Positions 1 through 10,402 of a stretch of DNA of 64,000 bases are shown one piece after another. The stretch's first letter is position 1; every line of letters starts with the position of its first letter. Position numbers and translations under genes: made by a program. Source of the DNA: Roseovarius spongiae (GTDB taxonomy: Bacteria; Pseudomonadota; Alphaproteobacteria; Rhodobacterales; Rhodobacteraceae); the NCBI RefSeq assembly GCF_003651245.1, contig NZ_RAPE01000002.1:248001-312000 (forward strand), read 5' to 3'. The notes under the pieces were generated by a model. The model saw nothing but the letters and a program-made list of their open reading frames with translations, ran no database searches and had not been told where the DNA came from.

Positions 1-1
1 G

Positions 2-1093
2 CCCCTGTTGCTGATGGCCGCGGGCGGCACCGGGGGGCACATGTTTCCGGCGCAGGCGCTGGCCGAGGTCATGCTGCGTCGCGGCTGGCGGGTGAAGCTC
101 AGCACCGATGCGCGCGGCGCGCGCTACACGGGCGGTTTTCCCCACACGGTCGAGATCGAGCAGATCAGCAGCGCCACCTTCGCGCGCGGCGGCATGGGCT
201 CGAAGCTGGTCGCGCCCTTCCGCATCGCTTCGGGCGTGATCGGCGCGAGCGCGCGCATGCTGCGCGACCGGCCCGACGCGGTGATCGGGTTCGGCGGGTA
301 TCCCACCATCCCGGCGCTGAGCGCCGCGACGCTGCTGCGCCGCCCGCGCATGGTGCATGAACAGAACGGCGTGCTGGGCCGGGTCAACCGCGCCTTCGCG
401 CGGCGCGTGGACGTCGTGGCCTGCGGCACATGGCCCACGGAGATCCCCGAGGGCGGCGAGGCGCGCCATGTCGGCAACCCGGTCCGCGCCGCCATCGCCG
501 AGCGGGCGGGCGCCGGCTATATCCCGCCCGGCGATTACCCGATGTCGATCCTGGTGATCGGCGGCAGCCAGGGCGCGCGCATCCTGAGCGACCTCGCGCC
601 GCCCGCCATCGCCGGGCTGCCGATGGAAATCCTGCGCAACATCCGCGTCAGCCACCAGGCCCGCGACGAGGACCGCGAGCGCGTGGCGACCTATTACGCC
701 GAACACGGCGTCACCGCCGAGGTCGAGCCGTTCTTCCGCGACGTTCCCCGCCGGATGAGCGAGGCGCAGCTTGTCATCAGCCGCGCCGGCGCCTCCTCGG
801 TCGCCGACATCAGCGCCATCGGACGTCCCTCGATCCTGATTCCGCTGGCCATCGCGACGAACGATCACCAGAACGCGAACGCCCGCGCGCTTCGGGAGGC
901 GGGCGGCGCGATCATCATCCCCGAGAAGCGGCTCACCCCAGAGGCGCTGGGCGAGCAGATCGAGACCGTGCTGGTCAATCCCGAGGGCGCGGCGCAGATG
1001 GCGCGCGCGGCGCTGAGTTGCGCCGTCCCCGACGCCGCCGAGCGACTGGCGGATCTGGTCGAAACACTGGCAGGCAAAGGCGAGTCCACATGA
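2..1093 (+). CDS. murG: UDP-N-acetylglucosamine--MurNAc-pentapeptide transferase MurG (5' cut by window edge)
   Basis: MurG adds GlcNAc from UDP-GlcNAc to lipid I on the inner face of the membrane, giving lipid II. The frame is open to the window edge and begins with residues [13 protein letters not shown], so only a few N-terminal residues appear to be missing. Visible signatures are the N-terminal glycine loop GGTGGH, a second glycine motif GGSQGAR near residue 185, and the donor-binding stretch around [16 protein letters not shown] followed by NDHQNANA. The stop overlaps the murC start (ATGA, 4 bp), which implies translational coupling. In relatives ftsW lies immediately upstream; it would be outside this window. 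Identity is secure; the true start is not visible. Confidence 0.96.
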   Translation, partial: PLLLMAAGGTGGHMFPAQALAEVMLRRGWRVKLSTDARGARYTGGFPHTVEIEQISSATFARGGMGSKLVAPFRIASGVIGASARMLRDRPDAVIGFGGYPTIPALSAATLLRRPRMVHEQNGVLGRVNRAFARRVDVVACGTWPTEIPEGGEARHVGNPVRAAIAERAGAGYIPPGDYPMSILVIGGSQGARILSDLAPPAIAGLPMEILRNIRVSHQARDEDRERVATYYAEHGVTAEVEPFFRDVPRRMSEAQLVISRAGASSVADISAIGRPSILIPLAIATNDHQNANARALREAGGAIIIPEKRLTPEALGEQIETVLVNPEGAAQMARAALSCAVPDAAERLADLVETLAGKGEST

Positions 1094-2487
1094 ACGCAGC
1101 GACCAAGCTTCCCGGCGACGTCGGCCCCATCCATTTCGTCGGTATCGGCGGCATCGGCATGTCGGGCATCGCCGAGGTGCTGCTCAACCACGGCTACGTC
1201 GTGCAGGGCAGCGACCTGAAGAGCACGCCGATCACCGAGCGGCTGGAGAAGAAGGGCGCGCATATCTTCGAGGGTCAGCGCGCCGGGAACATCGATGACG
1301 CGGAGGTCGTCGTCATCTCCTCGGCGATCAAGCCCGGCAATCCCGAGCTCGACGCCGCGCGCGCGCGCGGTCTGCCGATCGTGCGCCGGGCCGAGATGCT
1401 GGCCGAGTTGATGCGGCTCAAGTCGAACATCGCCGTGGCGGGCACGCATGGCAAGACGACGACCACCACGATGGTGGCCGCGCTTCTCGACCATGGGAAA
1501 TTCGATCCCACCGTCATCAATGGCGGCGTCATCCACGCCTATGGCAGCAACGCGCGGGTGGGGCAGGGCGAATGGATGGTGGTCGAAGCGGATGAAAGCG
1601 ACGGCACCTTCAACCGCCTGCCCGCCACCATCGCCATCGTCACCAACATCGACCCCGAGCACATGGAGCACTGGGGCACCGAGGCGGCGCTGCACCAGGG
1701 CTTCTACGATTTCGTCAGCAACATCCCGTTCTACGGCCTCGCCATTTGCTGCACCGACGACGCGGACGTGCAGACATTGGTCGGGCGGCTGACCGACCGG
1801 CGCGTCGTCACCTACGGTTTCAACAAGCAGGCGGACGTGCGCGCGGTGAACCTGCGCTACGAGGGCGGCGTCGCGCATTTCGACGTGGCGTTGCAGGCCG
1901 AGGGCGCGGTGATCGAGAACTGCGCGCTGCCCATGCCGGGCGATCACAACGTCTCCAACGCGCTGAGCGCGGTGGCGGTGGCGCACCATCTCGGCATGAA
2001 GGCGGATGAGATCCGCGCGGCGCTCGCCGCGTTCGGCGGCGTCAATCGCCGCTTCACCCGCGTCGGCGTCGTGAACGGCGTGACCGTCATCGACGATTAC
2101 GGCCACCACCCGACCGAGATCATGGCCGTTCTCAAGGCTGCGCGCCACGCCACAGAGGGGCGCGTGATCGCCGTGCACCAGCCGCACCGCTACACGCGCC
2201 TCAGCCACCATTTCGAGGATTTCTGCGCCTGCTTCAACGAGGCCGACATGGTCGCCATCACCCCGGTCTACGCCGCCGGCGAAGACCCCATCGAAGGGGC
2301 GAGCCGCGACGACCTCGTCGCCGGGCTCATCCGGCACGGCCACCGCGATGCGCGCGCCATCGAGGACGAGGACGACCTCGAACGCCTTGTCCGCAATGAG
2401 GCGCGCCCGGGCGACATGGTGGTCTGCCTCGGGGCCGGGACGATCAGCGGTTGGGCCAACGCCCTGCCCGGGCGGCTGAAAGGATAG
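1090..2487 (+). CDS. murC: UDP-N-acetylmuramate--L-alanine ligase MurC
   Basis: Cytoplasmic Mur ligase that joins L-alanine to UDP-MurNAc using ATP, the first step of the stem peptide. The product is 465 residues, a normal length. The N-terminal Rossmann motif GIGGIGMSG (about residues 17-25) binds the UDP-sugar, and the P-loop [10 protein letters not shown] is at about 117-126. Downstream are ADESDGTF and the C-terminal domain motif DDYGHHPTE, both typical of MurC. The ATG at 1090 lies within the murG stop (ATGA overlap). It is followed after 4 bp by a DUF2484 gene. No anomalies seen. Confidence 0.97.
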   Translation: MNAATKLPGDVGPIHFVGIGGIGMSGIAEVLLNHGYVVQGSDLKSTPITERLEKKGAHIFEGQRAGNIDDAEVVVISSAIKPGNPELDAARARGLPIVRRAEMLAELMRLKSNIAVAGTHGKTTTTTMVAALLDHGKFDPTVINGGVIHAYGSNARVGQGEWMVVEADESDGTFNRLPATIAIVTNIDPEHMEHWGTEAALHQGFYDFVSNIPFYGLAICCTDDADVQTLVGRLTDRRVVTYGFNKQADVRAVNLRYEGGVAHFDVALQAEGAVIENCALPMPGDHNVSNALSAVAVAHHLGMKADEIRAALAAFGGVNRRFTRVGVVNGVTVIDDYGHHPTEIMAVLKAARHATEGRVIAVHQPHRYTRLSHHFEDFCACFNEADMVAITPVYAAGEDPIEGASRDDLVAGLIRHGHRDARAIEDEDDLERLVRNEARPGDMVVCLGAGTISGWANALPGRLKG

Positions 2488-2491
2488 CGCG

Positions 2492-2749
2492 ATGCCAACC
2501 TCTCTCATCCTCGTGTGTCTCTGGGCGATTGTCGCCAACGTGCTTGCGATGCGGCCGAGCCGCGACAATCACTGGCGGCTGGCCTACCTGCTGATCGCGC
2601 TCGGTATCCCGCTGCTGGGTTACGTCACCTGGCAGACCGGCCCCTGGATCGGGCTCGCCTGCCTGCTGGGGGCGATGTCGATGCTGCGCTGGCCGCTGGT
2701 TCACCTGCTGCGCCGTCTGCGCGGGCAGGATTCGCAGCGGCAGGGGTGA
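2492..2749 (+). CDS. DUF2484 family small membrane protein
   Basis: 85-residue protein with two predicted membrane helices (about residues 3-20 and 28-64, the second a long double segment) and a basic C-terminus. It fits DUF2484, a family of unknown function that I know chiefly from Rhodobacteraceae at this position between murC and murB. It starts 4 bp after the murC stop, so it is probably cotranscribed and may serve the envelope. Its stop overlaps a GTG start of the next small gene. No function can be assigned from sequence. Confidence 0.8.
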   Translation: MPTSLILVCLWAIVANVLAMRPSRDNHWRLAYLLIALGIPLLGYVTWQTGPWIGLACLLGAMSMLRWPLVHLLRRLRGQDSQRQG

Positions 2750-3030
2750 ACGGGATCGTCGTCGATCCATATATCTTCTTCGCGTTGCTCCTTGCAGTGT
2801 TCTGCACCGGCGTCGGCATCTTCTTTCGCCAATGCGCCCGACACCCATGGCGCCGCGTCGCGATCGGCTGGGTGCTTGGCGCCGTCCTCGTCCTTGGCGG
2901 CGCCGCGCTTGTCCATGCGTGGGGCGCAGGCGGGCGCGCGGCGCTCTTCACTGGGCTGATCCTTCCGGTCTGGCTCCTCGGCGGCCTGCTGGGCGCCATG
3001 CTTGGCCTCGCATGGTATCGCCGGTTCTGA
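2746..3030 (+). CDS. Small hypothetical membrane protein between DUF2484 and murB
   Basis: 94-residue frame starting with GTG at 2746, overlapping the preceding stop (GTGA, 4 bp). The protein reads [22 protein letters not shown] and continues with hydrophobic segments near residues 8-22, 35-52 and 65-85, ending WYRRF. It looks like a three-helix inner-membrane protein. The start choice rests on the overlap and on the hydrophobic segment beginning immediately after it; the same frame is open further upstream, but that part lies inside DUF2484. I do not recognise the family. Position in the operon suggests an envelope role, which is inference only. Confidence 0.65.
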   Translation: MNGIVVDPYIFFALLLAVFCTGVGIFFRQCARHPWRRVAIGWVLGAVLVLGGAALVHAWGAGGRAALFTGLILPVWLLGGLLGAMLGLAWYRRF

Positions 3031-3130
3031 TAGCGTCCATACCCTTTCACTGTTCTCAAGATACTCGAATCCGGCGGCCCGGTTTCATGACACGGTTGCA
3101 TTCCCGCCCCCGTTGCCCGAAGACAGCGCC

Positions 3131-4072
3131 ATGACCGAACTTCCCACCCCGCGCGGCAGATTGACGCCAGAGCGCCCGCTGTCGGACCTCACCTGGCTGC
3201 GCGCCGGCGGCCCGGCCGAGTGGCTGTTCCAGCCCGCGGACGAGGACGATCTCGCCGCGTTCCTGCGCGATCTGGACCCGGCCATCCCGGTCTTTCCGAT
3301 GGGGGTGGGCAGCAACCTCATCGTGCGCGACGGGGGCTTGCGCGGCGTGGTGATCCGGCTGGGGCGCGGTTTCAACGGGATCGAGACGGAGGGCAACCGC
3401 GTCACCGCGGGCGCCGCCGCGCTCGACGCGCATGTGGCGCGCAGGGCCGCAGAGGCGGGGATCGACCTTACCTTCCTGCGCACCATTCCCGGCGCCATCG
3501 GGGGCGCGGTGCGGATGAACGCGGGCTGTTACGGAACATACACGGCGGACGCGTTCGTGTCGGCGCGCGCGGTGACGCGAACGGGTGAGGTCGTGACGCT
3601 CACCGCGGACGACCTCAATTTTCGCTATCGCCAGACCGATCTGCCCGCGGGCGCGGTCATCACGCAAGCCACGCTGAGCGGGTCCGAAGGCGATCCCGAC
3701 ACGCTCGACGCGAAGATGAGCGCGCAATTGCACCGGCGCGACGAGACCCAGCCGACGAAGGAGCGCACGGCGGGCTCGACCTTCCGCAACCCGGCCGGGT
3801 TCAGCAGCACCGGGCGCGCCGACGACAGCCACGAGATGAAGGCGTGGAAGGTGATCGACGACGCCGGCATGCGCGGCGCGCGGCGCGGCGGCGCGCAGAT
3901 GAGTCCGAAACATTCGAACTTCCTCGTCAACACCGGGGGCGCGACGGCGGCGGATCTCGAAGGGCTTGGCGAAGAGGTGCGAAAAAAGGTTTTTCAAAAC
4001 AGCGCAATCCGGCTAGAGTGGGAAATCATGAGGGTCGGCGAACCGGCCCCGGCGACGGGCGACAAACCCTGA
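3131..4072 (+). CDS. murB: UDP-N-acetylenolpyruvoylglucosamine reductase MurB
   Basis: FAD-dependent enzyme that reduces UDP-GlcNAc-enolpyruvate to UDP-MurNAc. The product is 313 residues with the start at ATG 3131. The FAD-binding segment [12 protein letters not shown] is near residue 57, then the [16 protein letters not shown] motif near 120, and the catalytic GSTFRNP serine loop near 217. The C-terminal [11 protein letters not shown] region is also typical. There is a 100-bp gap from the upstream small gene and a 58-bp gap, containing a perfect hairpin, before ddl. Confidence 0.97.
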   Translation: MTELPTPRGRLTPERPLSDLTWLRAGGPAEWLFQPADEDDLAAFLRDLDPAIPVFPMGVGSNLIVRDGGLRGVVIRLGRGFNGIETEGNRVTAGAAALDAHVARRAAEAGIDLTFLRTIPGAIGGAVRMNAGCYGTYTADAFVSARAVTRTGEVVTLTADDLNFRYRQTDLPAGAVITQATLSGSEGDPDTLDAKMSAQLHRRDETQPTKERTAGSTFRNPAGFSSTGRADDSHEMKAWKVIDDAGMRGARRGGAQMSPKHSNFLVNTGGATAADLEGLGEEVRKKVFQNSAIRLEWEIMRVGEPAPATGDKP

Positions 4073-4096
4073 GCCAGCAGACGAGCAAATAAAACA

Positions 4097-4112
4097 GGGC
4101 CGCGAACGGCCC
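4097..4112 (+). terminator. Small perfect hairpin in the murB-ddl gap
   Basis: GGGCCG, loop CGAA, then CGGCCC: six base pairs with no mismatch. No T-run follows, so it is a weak candidate for an intrinsic terminator and may be an mRNA-stability or attenuation element within the operon. Function is inferred. Confidence 0.3.
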
Positions 4113-4130
4113 GGACTTTGAGGCAATAAG

Positions 4131-5051
4131 GTGGTTGGTTCGAGCAGAACAGCCCCGAAAGTTGCGGTGATAATGGGCGGCCCGTCGGCGGAACATGCCG
4201 TGTCGATGTCGTCCGGGCATGAATGCGCCGCCGCACTGAGGGATGAAGGCTTCGACGTGGTTGAACTCCCGGCGGAGCGCGACCTCGCCATGCGTCTGAA
4301 CGACGTCGCCCCGGACGTGGTCTTCAACGCCCTGCATGGCCGCTGGGGCGAGGACGGCTGCGTGCAGGGCCTGCTCGAATGGCTGCAGATCCCCTATACC
4401 CATTCCGGCGTGCTGGCCTCCGCGCTCGCCATGGACAAGCAGGCGAGCAAGGCCGCCTACCGCGCCGCCGGTCTGCCCGTCGTCGAAAGCGTTATCGCGC
4501 CGCGCGACGAGGTCCGCGCGCGCCACGTCATGGCCCCGCCCTACGTGGTCAAGCCCAACAACGAAGGTTCCTCGGTCGGCGTCTATATCGTCCACGAGGC
4601 CGCCAACGCCCCGCCGCAGCTTGCGCAGGACATGCCCGACGCGGTGATGGTCGAGAGCTACGCGCCGGGGCGCGAGCTCACCACCACGGTGATGGACGAC
4701 CGCGCGCTGACCGTGACCGACATCGTCACCGACGGCTGGTATGACTACTCGGCGAAATACGAGCCCGGAGGGTCGCGCCATGTGGTTCCCGCCGACATTC
4801 CCGCCGACATTTTCGATCTCTGCATGGACTACGCGCTGCGGGCCCACCGCGCGCTTGGCTGCCGCGGCGTGAGCCGCACCGATTTCCGCTGGGACGAGGC
4901 GCGGGGGACGGAGGGCCTGATCCTGCTCGAGACCAACACCCAGCCCGGCATGACGCCCACCTCGCTTTCGCCCGAGCAGGCGCGCGCGACGGGCATGTCG
5001 TTCGGCGAGATGTGCCGCTGGATGGTGGAGGACGCGTCATGTCTCCGGTGA
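4131..5051 (+). CDS. ddl: D-alanine--D-alanine ligase
   Basis: ATP-grasp enzyme that joins two D-alanines for use by MurF. The product is 306 residues from GTG 4131. After a short N-terminal tail it reads [20 protein letters not shown], the usual Ddl opening. The ATP-grasp lysine loop [11 protein letters not shown] is at about residue 141 and the metal/phosphate region [12 protein letters not shown] near 265. The GTG is preceded by AGGCAATAAG, a modest ribosome site. The 3' end overlaps the ftsQ start by 13 bp. Confidence 0.95.
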   Translation: MVGSSRTAPKVAVIMGGPSAEHAVSMSSGHECAAALRDEGFDVVELPAERDLAMRLNDVAPDVVFNALHGRWGEDGCVQGLLEWLQIPYTHSGVLASALAMDKQASKAAYRAAGLPVVESVIAPRDEVRARHVMAPPYVVKPNNEGSSVGVYIVHEAANAPPQLAQDMPDAVMVESYAPGRELTTTVMDDRALTVTDIVTDGWYDYSAKYEPGGSRHVVPADIPADIFDLCMDYALRAHRALGCRGVSRTDFRWDEARGTEGLILLETNTQPGMTPTSLSPEQARATGMSFGEMCRWMVEDASCLR

Positions 5052-5917
5052 CCCGCCGCGCCGATCCCGCGCCGTCGCGCTGGTCCTACCGGGTGCACCG
5101 CATCCTGCTGACGCCGCTTTACCGGCGATTGCTGCGGTTCGGCATCCCCTTCGCGCTCAGCTTCGCCATCGCCGCCAGCTACCTGTCCGATCCGAAGGTG
5201 CAGCAGAGCCTGTGGTCGACCATCGCCAGCGTCCGCGAACAGATCGAGACGCGCCCGGAATTCATGGTCAAGCTGCTCTCGGTCGAGGGCGCGAGCGACG
5301 GCATCGCCGAGTATATCCACGACAGTTTCCCCTACGCGCTGCCCGCCAGTTCGTTCGACATGGACCTCGACGCCGTGCGCCTTGCGGTCGAGGAGTTCCC
5401 GGCGGTCGCCGACGCCACGGTGCGCCTGCGCCAAGGCGGGGTGCTTGCCGTGACGGTGCGCGAACGCCAGCCCGCGGCGCTGCTGCGCACGTCGCAGGGG
5501 CTGATGGTGCTCGATGTCGAGGGGATCACCATCGCCACCGCGCAATCGCGCGCCGCCCGCCCGAACCTGCCGGTCCTGACCGGCGAGGGCGCGCGGGACC
5601 ACGTGGCCGAGGCGATCGAGATCCAGCAGGCGGCGGGTCCGCTACGGGCGCGGATGCGCGGCCTCGTGCGGATGGGCGAGCGGCGCTGGGACGTGGTGCT
5701 CGACCGGGATCAGCGGATCATGCTGCCCGAGGACACGCCGGTGCGCGCGCTCGAGCGGGTGATCGTGCTGAACGAGTCCCAGGACATGCTGGAACGCGAC
5801 ATCGCCGCGATCGACATGCGGCTGGCCCAACGGCCGACATTGAGGATGAAGGAACGCGCCGTCGAAAGCTGGTGGCGCGTGCGCAACATGGGGTCAGGGC
5901 AGGTGAGCAATGATTGA
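5039..5917 (+). CDS. ftsQ: Cell division protein FtsQ
   Basis: Bitopic divisome protein linking early and late division proteins in the periplasm. The product is 292 residues from ATG 5039, chosen because it gives a short cytoplasmic tail before the single membrane helix (about residues 30-48, [15 protein letters not shown]). A POTRA-type region follows, with [19 protein letters not shown], then the FtsQ domain with VREREPAALL-like spacing. It overlaps ddl by 13 bp and ftsA by 8 bp, the normal compact order ddl-ftsQ-ftsA. Confidence 0.93.
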   Translation: MSPVTRRADPAPSRWSYRVHRILLTPLYRRLLRFGIPFALSFAIAASYLSDPKVQQSLWSTIASVREQIETRPEFMVKLLSVEGASDGIAEYIHDSFPYALPASSFDMDLDAVRLAVEEFPAVADATVRLRQGGVLAVTVRERQPAALLRTSQGLMVLDVEGITIATAQSRAARPNLPVLTGEGARDHVAEAIEIQQAAGPLRARMRGLVRMGERRWDVVLDRDQRIMLPEDTPVRALERVIVLNESQDMLERDIAAIDMRLAQRPTLRMKERAVESWWRVRNMGSGQVSND

Positions 5918-7244
5918 ACTATACGAATCCCAACGCGCGATGCGCAACATGCGGCGCGCCGCGATGCAGCGCGGGGTGGTGGCGGTGCTGGACGTCGGCA
6001 CGTCCAAGATCGCCTGCCTCGTGCTGCGTTTCGACGGCACCGACGGTCTGATCGAGAGCGACGGGATCGGCGCGATGGCCGGGCAGGCGGGGTTCCGCGT
6101 GATCGGCGCCGCGACCACCCGCTCGCGCGGGGTGCGCTTTGGCGAGATCGAGGCGATGGCCGAGACCGAGCGCGCCATCCGCACCGCCGTGCAGGCGGCG
6201 CAGAAGATGGCCAACCTGCGGGTCGATCACGTGATCGCCTGTTTCGCGGGGGCAGAGCCGCGCAGCTACGGCCTTGCCGGGCAGGTGGAGCTGCAGGAGC
6301 ACGTCGTCACCGAACAGGACGTGAGCCGCGTGCTCTCGGCCTGCGACGTGCCGGATATCGGCGACGGGCGCGAGGTGCTGCACGCGCAGCCGGTCAACTT
6401 CGCGCTCGATCATCGCTCGGGGCTGATCGATCCGCGCGGGCAGATGGGCAACGTGCTCTCGACCGACATGCACATGCTGACCGTGGACGGCGTCGCGATC
6501 CAGAACCTCGCCCATTGCGTGAAGCGCTGCGATCTCGAGCTCGCCGGCGTGGCCTCCTCGGCCTATGTCAGCGGGATTTCCAGCCTGGTGGAGGACGAAC
6601 AGGAGCTGGGCGCGGCCTGCATCGACCTTGGCGGCGGCACGTCGAGCCTGTCGATCTTCATCAAGCGGCACATGATCTACGCCGACAGCGTGCGCATGGG
6701 CGGCGATCACGTGACGGGCGACATTTCCATGGGGCTCCAGGTGCCCGCCGCCGTGGCCGAGCGGATCAAGACATTCTACGGCGGCGTGGTGGCCACCGGT
6801 ATGGACGACCGCGAGATGATCGAGATCGGCGGCGACACCGGTGATTGGGACCATGACCGCCGCACCGTGAGCCGCGCGGAACTGATCGGCATCATGCGCC
6901 CGCGCGTCGAGGAGATCCTCGAGGAGGTGCGGGCGCGGCTCGACGCGGCCGGGTTCGACGCGCTGCCCAGCCAGCAGATCGTGCTCACTGGCGGGGGCAG
7001 CCAGATCCCCGGCCTCGACGGGCTGGCGAGCCGCATCCTCGGGCAGCAGGTGCGCTTGGGCCGGCCCCTGCGCGTGCACGGCCTGCCGCAGGCGGCGACC
7101 GGGGCGGGCTTCGCCAGCGCGGTGGGCATGTGCCTCTTTGCGGCGAGCCCGCAGGACGAATGGTGGGACTTCGAGCTGCCGGTCGACCGCTACCCGGCGC
7201 GCTCGCTCCGGCGGGCGGTCAAGTGGTTCAAGGACAACTGGTAA
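5910..7244 (+). CDS. ftsA: Cell division protein FtsA
   Basis: Actin-like ATPase that tethers FtsZ to the membrane. The product is 444 residues. Phosphate-binding motifs are visible at VVAVLDVGTSKIACLV (about residue 24) and IDLGGGTSSLSIF (about 238), and the adenosine motif LTGGGSQIPGL near 360. The C-terminal segment SLRRAVKWFKDNW is a good amphipathic membrane-targeting helix. The ATG at 5910 lies within the end of ftsQ. Confidence 0.97.
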   Translation: MIELYESQRAMRNMRRAAMQRGVVAVLDVGTSKIACLVLRFDGTDGLIESDGIGAMAGQAGFRVIGAATTRSRGVRFGEIEAMAETERAIRTAVQAAQKMANLRVDHVIACFAGAEPRSYGLAGQVELQEHVVTEQDVSRVLSACDVPDIGDGREVLHAQPVNFALDHRSGLIDPRGQMGNVLSTDMHMLTVDGVAIQNLAHCVKRCDLELAGVASSAYVSGISSLVEDEQELGAACIDLGGGTSSLSIFIKRHMIYADSVRMGGDHVTGDISMGLQVPAAVAERIKTFYGGVVATGMDDREMIEIGGDTGDWDHDRRTVSRAELIGIMRPRVEEILEEVRARLDAAGFDALPSQQIVLTGGGSQIPGLDGLASRILGQQVRLGRPLRVHGLPQAATGAGFASAVGMCLFAASPQDEWWDFELPVDRYPARSLRRAVKWFKDNW

Positions 7245-7265
7245 CCGCAATATGAGGTGGAGTCG

Positions 7266-7277
7266 GCGAAATTTCGC
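7266..7277. promoter_or_regulatory. 12-bp palindrome upstream of ftsZ
   Basis: GCGAAATTTCGC is a perfect 12-bp palindrome in the ftsA-ftsZ gap. It sits about 50 bp ahead of the likely -35 box. It could be an operator or a chance palindrome; no regulator is identified. Confidence 0.25.
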
Positions 7278-7329
7278 GGAATTTGTCAAAAAAACAGCCA
7301 TATTTGGTGGGTTTTGCGCTTTTTTTTAG

Positions 7330-7358
7330 GTGACGATCCGGCCCTTCATGGCTAATAA
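7330..7358 (+). promoter_or_regulatory. Putative sigma-70-type promoter of ftsZ
   Basis: GTGACG (7330-7335) and TAATAA (7353-7358) are separated by 17 bp, matching TTGACA/TATAAT at four or five positions each. The 173-bp ftsA-ftsZ gap is AT-richer than its surroundings, and a separate ftsZ promoter is usual in this group. No CtrA site (TTAA-N7-TTAA) was seen. The call is by eye. Confidence 0.4.
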
Positions 7359-7417
7359 TGAGTGAATAGGCAGAAAACGGCTCGGGAATCCGGGCGTAAC
7401 ATCAGGCGGACAGAGCA

Positions 7418-9079
7418 ATGACATTGAACCTTACAGTGCCAGGTCGTGAAGAGCTGAGGCCCCGGATTACCGTGTTCGGCGTCGGCGGGGCAGGCGGCAA
7501 CGCGGTCAACAACATGATCGACAAGGAACTGGACGGTGTCGATTTCGTCGTCGCCAACACGGACGCGCAGGCTCTGCAACAGAGCAAGGCCGACAACCGC
7601 GTGCAACTGGGCGTCAAGGTGACCGAGGGGCTCGGCGCGGGGGCCAAGGCCAGCATCGGCGCCGCCGCCGCCGAGGAGAGCATCGAACAGATCGTCGATC
7701 ACCTCGCGGGCGCGCACATGTGCTTCATCACCGCCGGCATGGGCGGGGGCACCGGGACCGGCGCCGCGCCGATCATCGCGCAGGCCGCGCGCGAGCTGGG
7801 CGTGCTCACCGTCGGCGTCGTGACCAAGCCGTTCCAGTTCGAGGGCGGCAAGCGGATGAAGCAGGCCGAGGACGGCGTCGACAGCCTGCAGAAGGTGGTC
7901 GACACGCTGATCATCATCCCCAACCAGAACCTGTTCCGCCTCGCCAACGAGAAGACGACCTTCACCGAGGCGTTCTCGATGGCTGACGACGTGCTCTACC
8001 AGGGCGTGAAGGGCGTGACCGATCTGATGGTGCGCCCGGGTCTCATCAACCTCGACTTCGCGGACGTGCGCGCCGTGATGGACGAGATGGGCAAGGCGAT
8101 GATGGGCACCGGCGAATCCGACGGCGAGGATCGCGCGGTCCAGGCCGCCGAGAAGGCGATCGCCAACCCGCTGCTGGACGAGATCAGCCTCAAGGGCGCC
8201 AAGGGCGTTCTCATCAACATCACCGGCGGGCACGACCTTACGCTGTTCGAACTCGACGAGGCCGCCAACCGCATCCGCGAGGAAGTGGACGCCGAGGCGC
8301 ATATCATCGTCGGCTCCACGCTGAACCCGGAGATGGAAGGCATGATGCGCGTCAGCGTCGTCGCCACCGGGATCGACGCGACCGAGAAGACCTCGGACAT
8401 CCCCGTGCCGCGCCGCTCGCTCGCGCAGCCGTTGCGCCAGCACGTGAGCGCGGAGGAAACCGAAGAGCCCGCGGCCGCGCAGGAGCAACCCGCCGCGGCC
8501 CGCATCGAGGAGCCCGAGGCGGAGCCCTCGCTCTTCCCGCAGGCCGACGCCGAGCGCGTCGCCGCCGAGGAGCAGATGGAGGACATCTTCGAGCCGCAGA
8601 CCGCCGGACGCGAGCGCGAGGCACCCGCGCGCTTCGCTCCCGCCGCGCGCGAAGAGGACGACATGCCGCCCCCGGCCTACACGCCGCCCGCCGCCGAGGC
8701 GCCCCAGCATCACGAGGCCGAGGACGACGGGCTTGACGATTTCGTCGCCCCGCGCGCTCCGGCCGCCGGAACGCCCTCGCCCGAGGCGATGGCCCGCCTT
8801 CAGGCCGCCGTCGGCAAGACCGGATCGCGCCAGCGTCCGCAGCAGCAGGAGCAGGCCGCCGAGACCGCCCGCGCCGAGCACCAGCAGAGCGCCGAGCGCC
8901 CGCGCTTTGGCATCAATTCCCTGCTGAACCGGATGACCGGCCATGGCGGCGAACAGGAAGCGCCGCGCCCGGCCCGCCAGCAGCCCACCATGCAGGCGCA
9001 GCCCTCGCGCCCGGAACCCGAGGATGACGGCGACGAGCAGATCGAAATCCCGGCGTTCCTGCGCAGGCAGGCCAACTGA
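7418..9079 (+). CDS. ftsZ: Cell division GTPase FtsZ
   Basis: Tubulin-like GTPase that forms the Z ring. The product is 553 residues, longer than the roughly 380 of E. coli because of an acidic, Ala/Pro/Glu-rich linker (about residues 330-540). The tubulin signature GGGTGTG is at about 110-116 and the T7-loop region [11 protein letters not shown] near 207. The extreme C-terminus [12 protein letters not shown] is the conserved peptide that binds FtsA and other partners in alphaproteobacteria. It starts after a 173-bp gap and is followed by a hairpin terminator. Confidence 0.98.
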   Translation: MTLNLTVPGREELRPRITVFGVGGAGGNAVNNMIDKELDGVDFVVANTDAQALQQSKADNRVQLGVKVTEGLGAGAKASIGAAAAEESIEQIVDHLAGAHMCFITAGMGGGTGTGAAPIIAQAARELGVLTVGVVTKPFQFEGGKRMKQAEDGVDSLQKVVDTLIIIPNQNLFRLANEKTTFTEAFSMADDVLYQGVKGVTDLMVRPGLINLDFADVRAVMDEMGKAMMGTGESDGEDRAVQAAEKAIANPLLDEISLKGAKGVLINITGGHDLTLFELDEAANRIREEVDAEAHIIVGSTLNPEMEGMMRVSVVATGIDATEKTSDIPVPRRSLAQPLRQHVSAEETEEPAAAQEQPAAARIEEPEAEPSLFPQADAERVAAEEQMEDIFEPQTAGREREAPARFAPAAREEDDMPPPAYTPPAAEAPQHHEAEDDGLDDFVAPRAPAAGTPSPEAMARLQAAVGKTGSRQRPQQQEQAAETARAEHQQSAERPRFGINSLLNRMTGHGGEQEAPRPARQQPTMQAQPSRPEPEDDGDEQIEIPAFLRRQAN

Positions 9080-9112
9080 CGCGCATTGCCTGATTGTAAC
9101 AGGGATGAAATA

Positions 9113-9137
9113 AACGGGCCGCCCCTGGCGGCCCGTT
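9113..9137 (+). terminator. Hairpin terminator after ftsZ
   Basis: AACGGGCCGCC, a 3-nt loop, then GGCGGCCCGTT: an 11-bp perfect stem 33 bp after the ftsZ stop. The T-rich tail is weak (TCGTCATTT). It most likely ends the division operon before lpxC. Confidence 0.6.
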
Positions 9138-9336
9138 CGTCATTTCCGCGCTCGGAATTTCCCGCTTCAACGCTTTGATTTGAAACGAACTTGCCTGGTT
9201 CGGCGGGAACCCGCCTACCGCATCGGCGGGCATGTTTCAAACCGTTGCAAAGATTGAGTTGAGCGCGCGGCGCCCGTTCAGTAGGTCCTGCGTTAACCGC
9301 CCGACAAGAAATGTGGCATGGATGCATGAGGATGTG

Positions 9337-10257
9337 GTGCAGACAACGGTAAACGCTCCTATTTCGTTCGACGGCGTCGGCCTGCATTCGGGCGCGGCGT
9401 CGCGCCTGACGATTCGGCCCGCCGCGGCGAACCATGGCGTCACCTTCCGCCGCACCGATTGCGCGGCCGGGCGGGGCGACATTCCCGCGCTCTGGAGCAA
9501 CGTGTTGCAGACGCCGCTCTGCACGCGGCTGGAGAACCGCGCGGGCGTACAGGTCTCGACCGTAGAGCATGTCATGGCGGCGCTGATGGGCTGCGGCGTG
9601 CATAACGCGCTGATCACGATCGACGGCCCCGAGGCGCCCATTCTCGACGGCAGCTCCGTAGAGTTCGTGCGCGGCATACTGGCGTGCGGGCTGCGCCGCC
9701 TTGACGCGCCGGTGCGCGCGCTGCGCGTTCTCAAACCCGTCGAAGCGCGGGCCGGAGACGCGATGGCGCGCCTCACGCCGCATGATACGCTGACCATCGA
9801 TTTCGACATCGATTTCGCCGATGCGGCGATCGGAGTGCAGCGGAAATCGCTCAACATGGCCAATGGCAGCTTCGTGCGCGAACTGGCCAGCAGCCGCACC
9901 TTCTGCCGCAAGGCGGACGTGGACGCGATGCGCGCCGGCGGGCTCGCGCTTGGCGGGACGCTCGAGAACGCGGTCGTGGTCGACGGCGCCGAGGTGCTCA
10001 GCCCCGGTGGGCTGCGCCACCACGACGAGGCGGTGCGTCACAAGATGCTGGACGCGCTGGGCGATCTCGCGCTGGCCGGGGCGCCGATCCTGGGCCGCTA
10101 CCACGGGTCGCGGGCCGGCCACGCGGTGACCAACACGTTGCTGCGCAACCTGTTTGCGCGGCCCGACGCCTTTGAGTGGACGATCTGCGACGCGGTGCAG
10201 GCGGCGCGCCTTCCCGGCGCGGGGGTGCATCGCGGGGAATTGCCGAAGGTCGCGTGA
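9337..10257 (+). CDS. lpxC: UDP-3-O-acyl-N-acetylglucosamine deacetylase LpxC
   Basis: Zinc amidase that carries out the first committed step of lipid A synthesis. From GTG 9337 the product is 306 residues, the normal LpxC length, beginning V(M)QTTVNAPISFDGVGLHSG. A GAGG ribosome site ends 5 bp before this GTG. An in-frame ATG at 9322 and further upstream codons would only add a tail. Zinc and catalytic residues are visible: EHVMAAL near residue 77, and HDEAVRHKMLDALGD near 229-243. Placement right after ftsZ is standard for Rhodobacterales. Confidence 0.95.
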   Translation: MQTTVNAPISFDGVGLHSGAASRLTIRPAAANHGVTFRRTDCAAGRGDIPALWSNVLQTPLCTRLENRAGVQVSTVEHVMAALMGCGVHNALITIDGPEAPILDGSSVEFVRGILACGLRRLDAPVRALRVLKPVEARAGDAMARLTPHDTLTIDFDIDFADAAIGVQRKSLNMANGSFVRELASSRTFCRKADVDAMRAGGLALGGTLENAVVVDGAEVLSPGGLRHHDEAVRHKMLDALGDLALAGAPILGRYHGSRAGHAVTNTLLRNLFARPDAFEWTICDAVQAARLPGAGVHRGELPKVA

Positions 10258-10402
10258 CGCGGACGCGCGCGCCATCCGGCGATCCGTTGCGCACGGCCTG
10301 CGATGATGCGGCAACCCTATCGCAAACAACGGATTTCGGGACTGGCACCAGCCGGACGATTGGGCTACAAAACCCCTACTTGGCTAAAGGGACCGGTCCG
10401 GC

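Noticed and set aside
865..2568. Long open frame on the minus strand across murG and murC
   Set aside because: It lies opposite well-supported Mur genes, has the Arg/His/Asp-rich composition of a GC-driven shadow and matches no family I know.
7245..7417. CtrA binding site ahead of ftsZ
   Set aside because: No TTAA-N7-TTAA was found in the gap.
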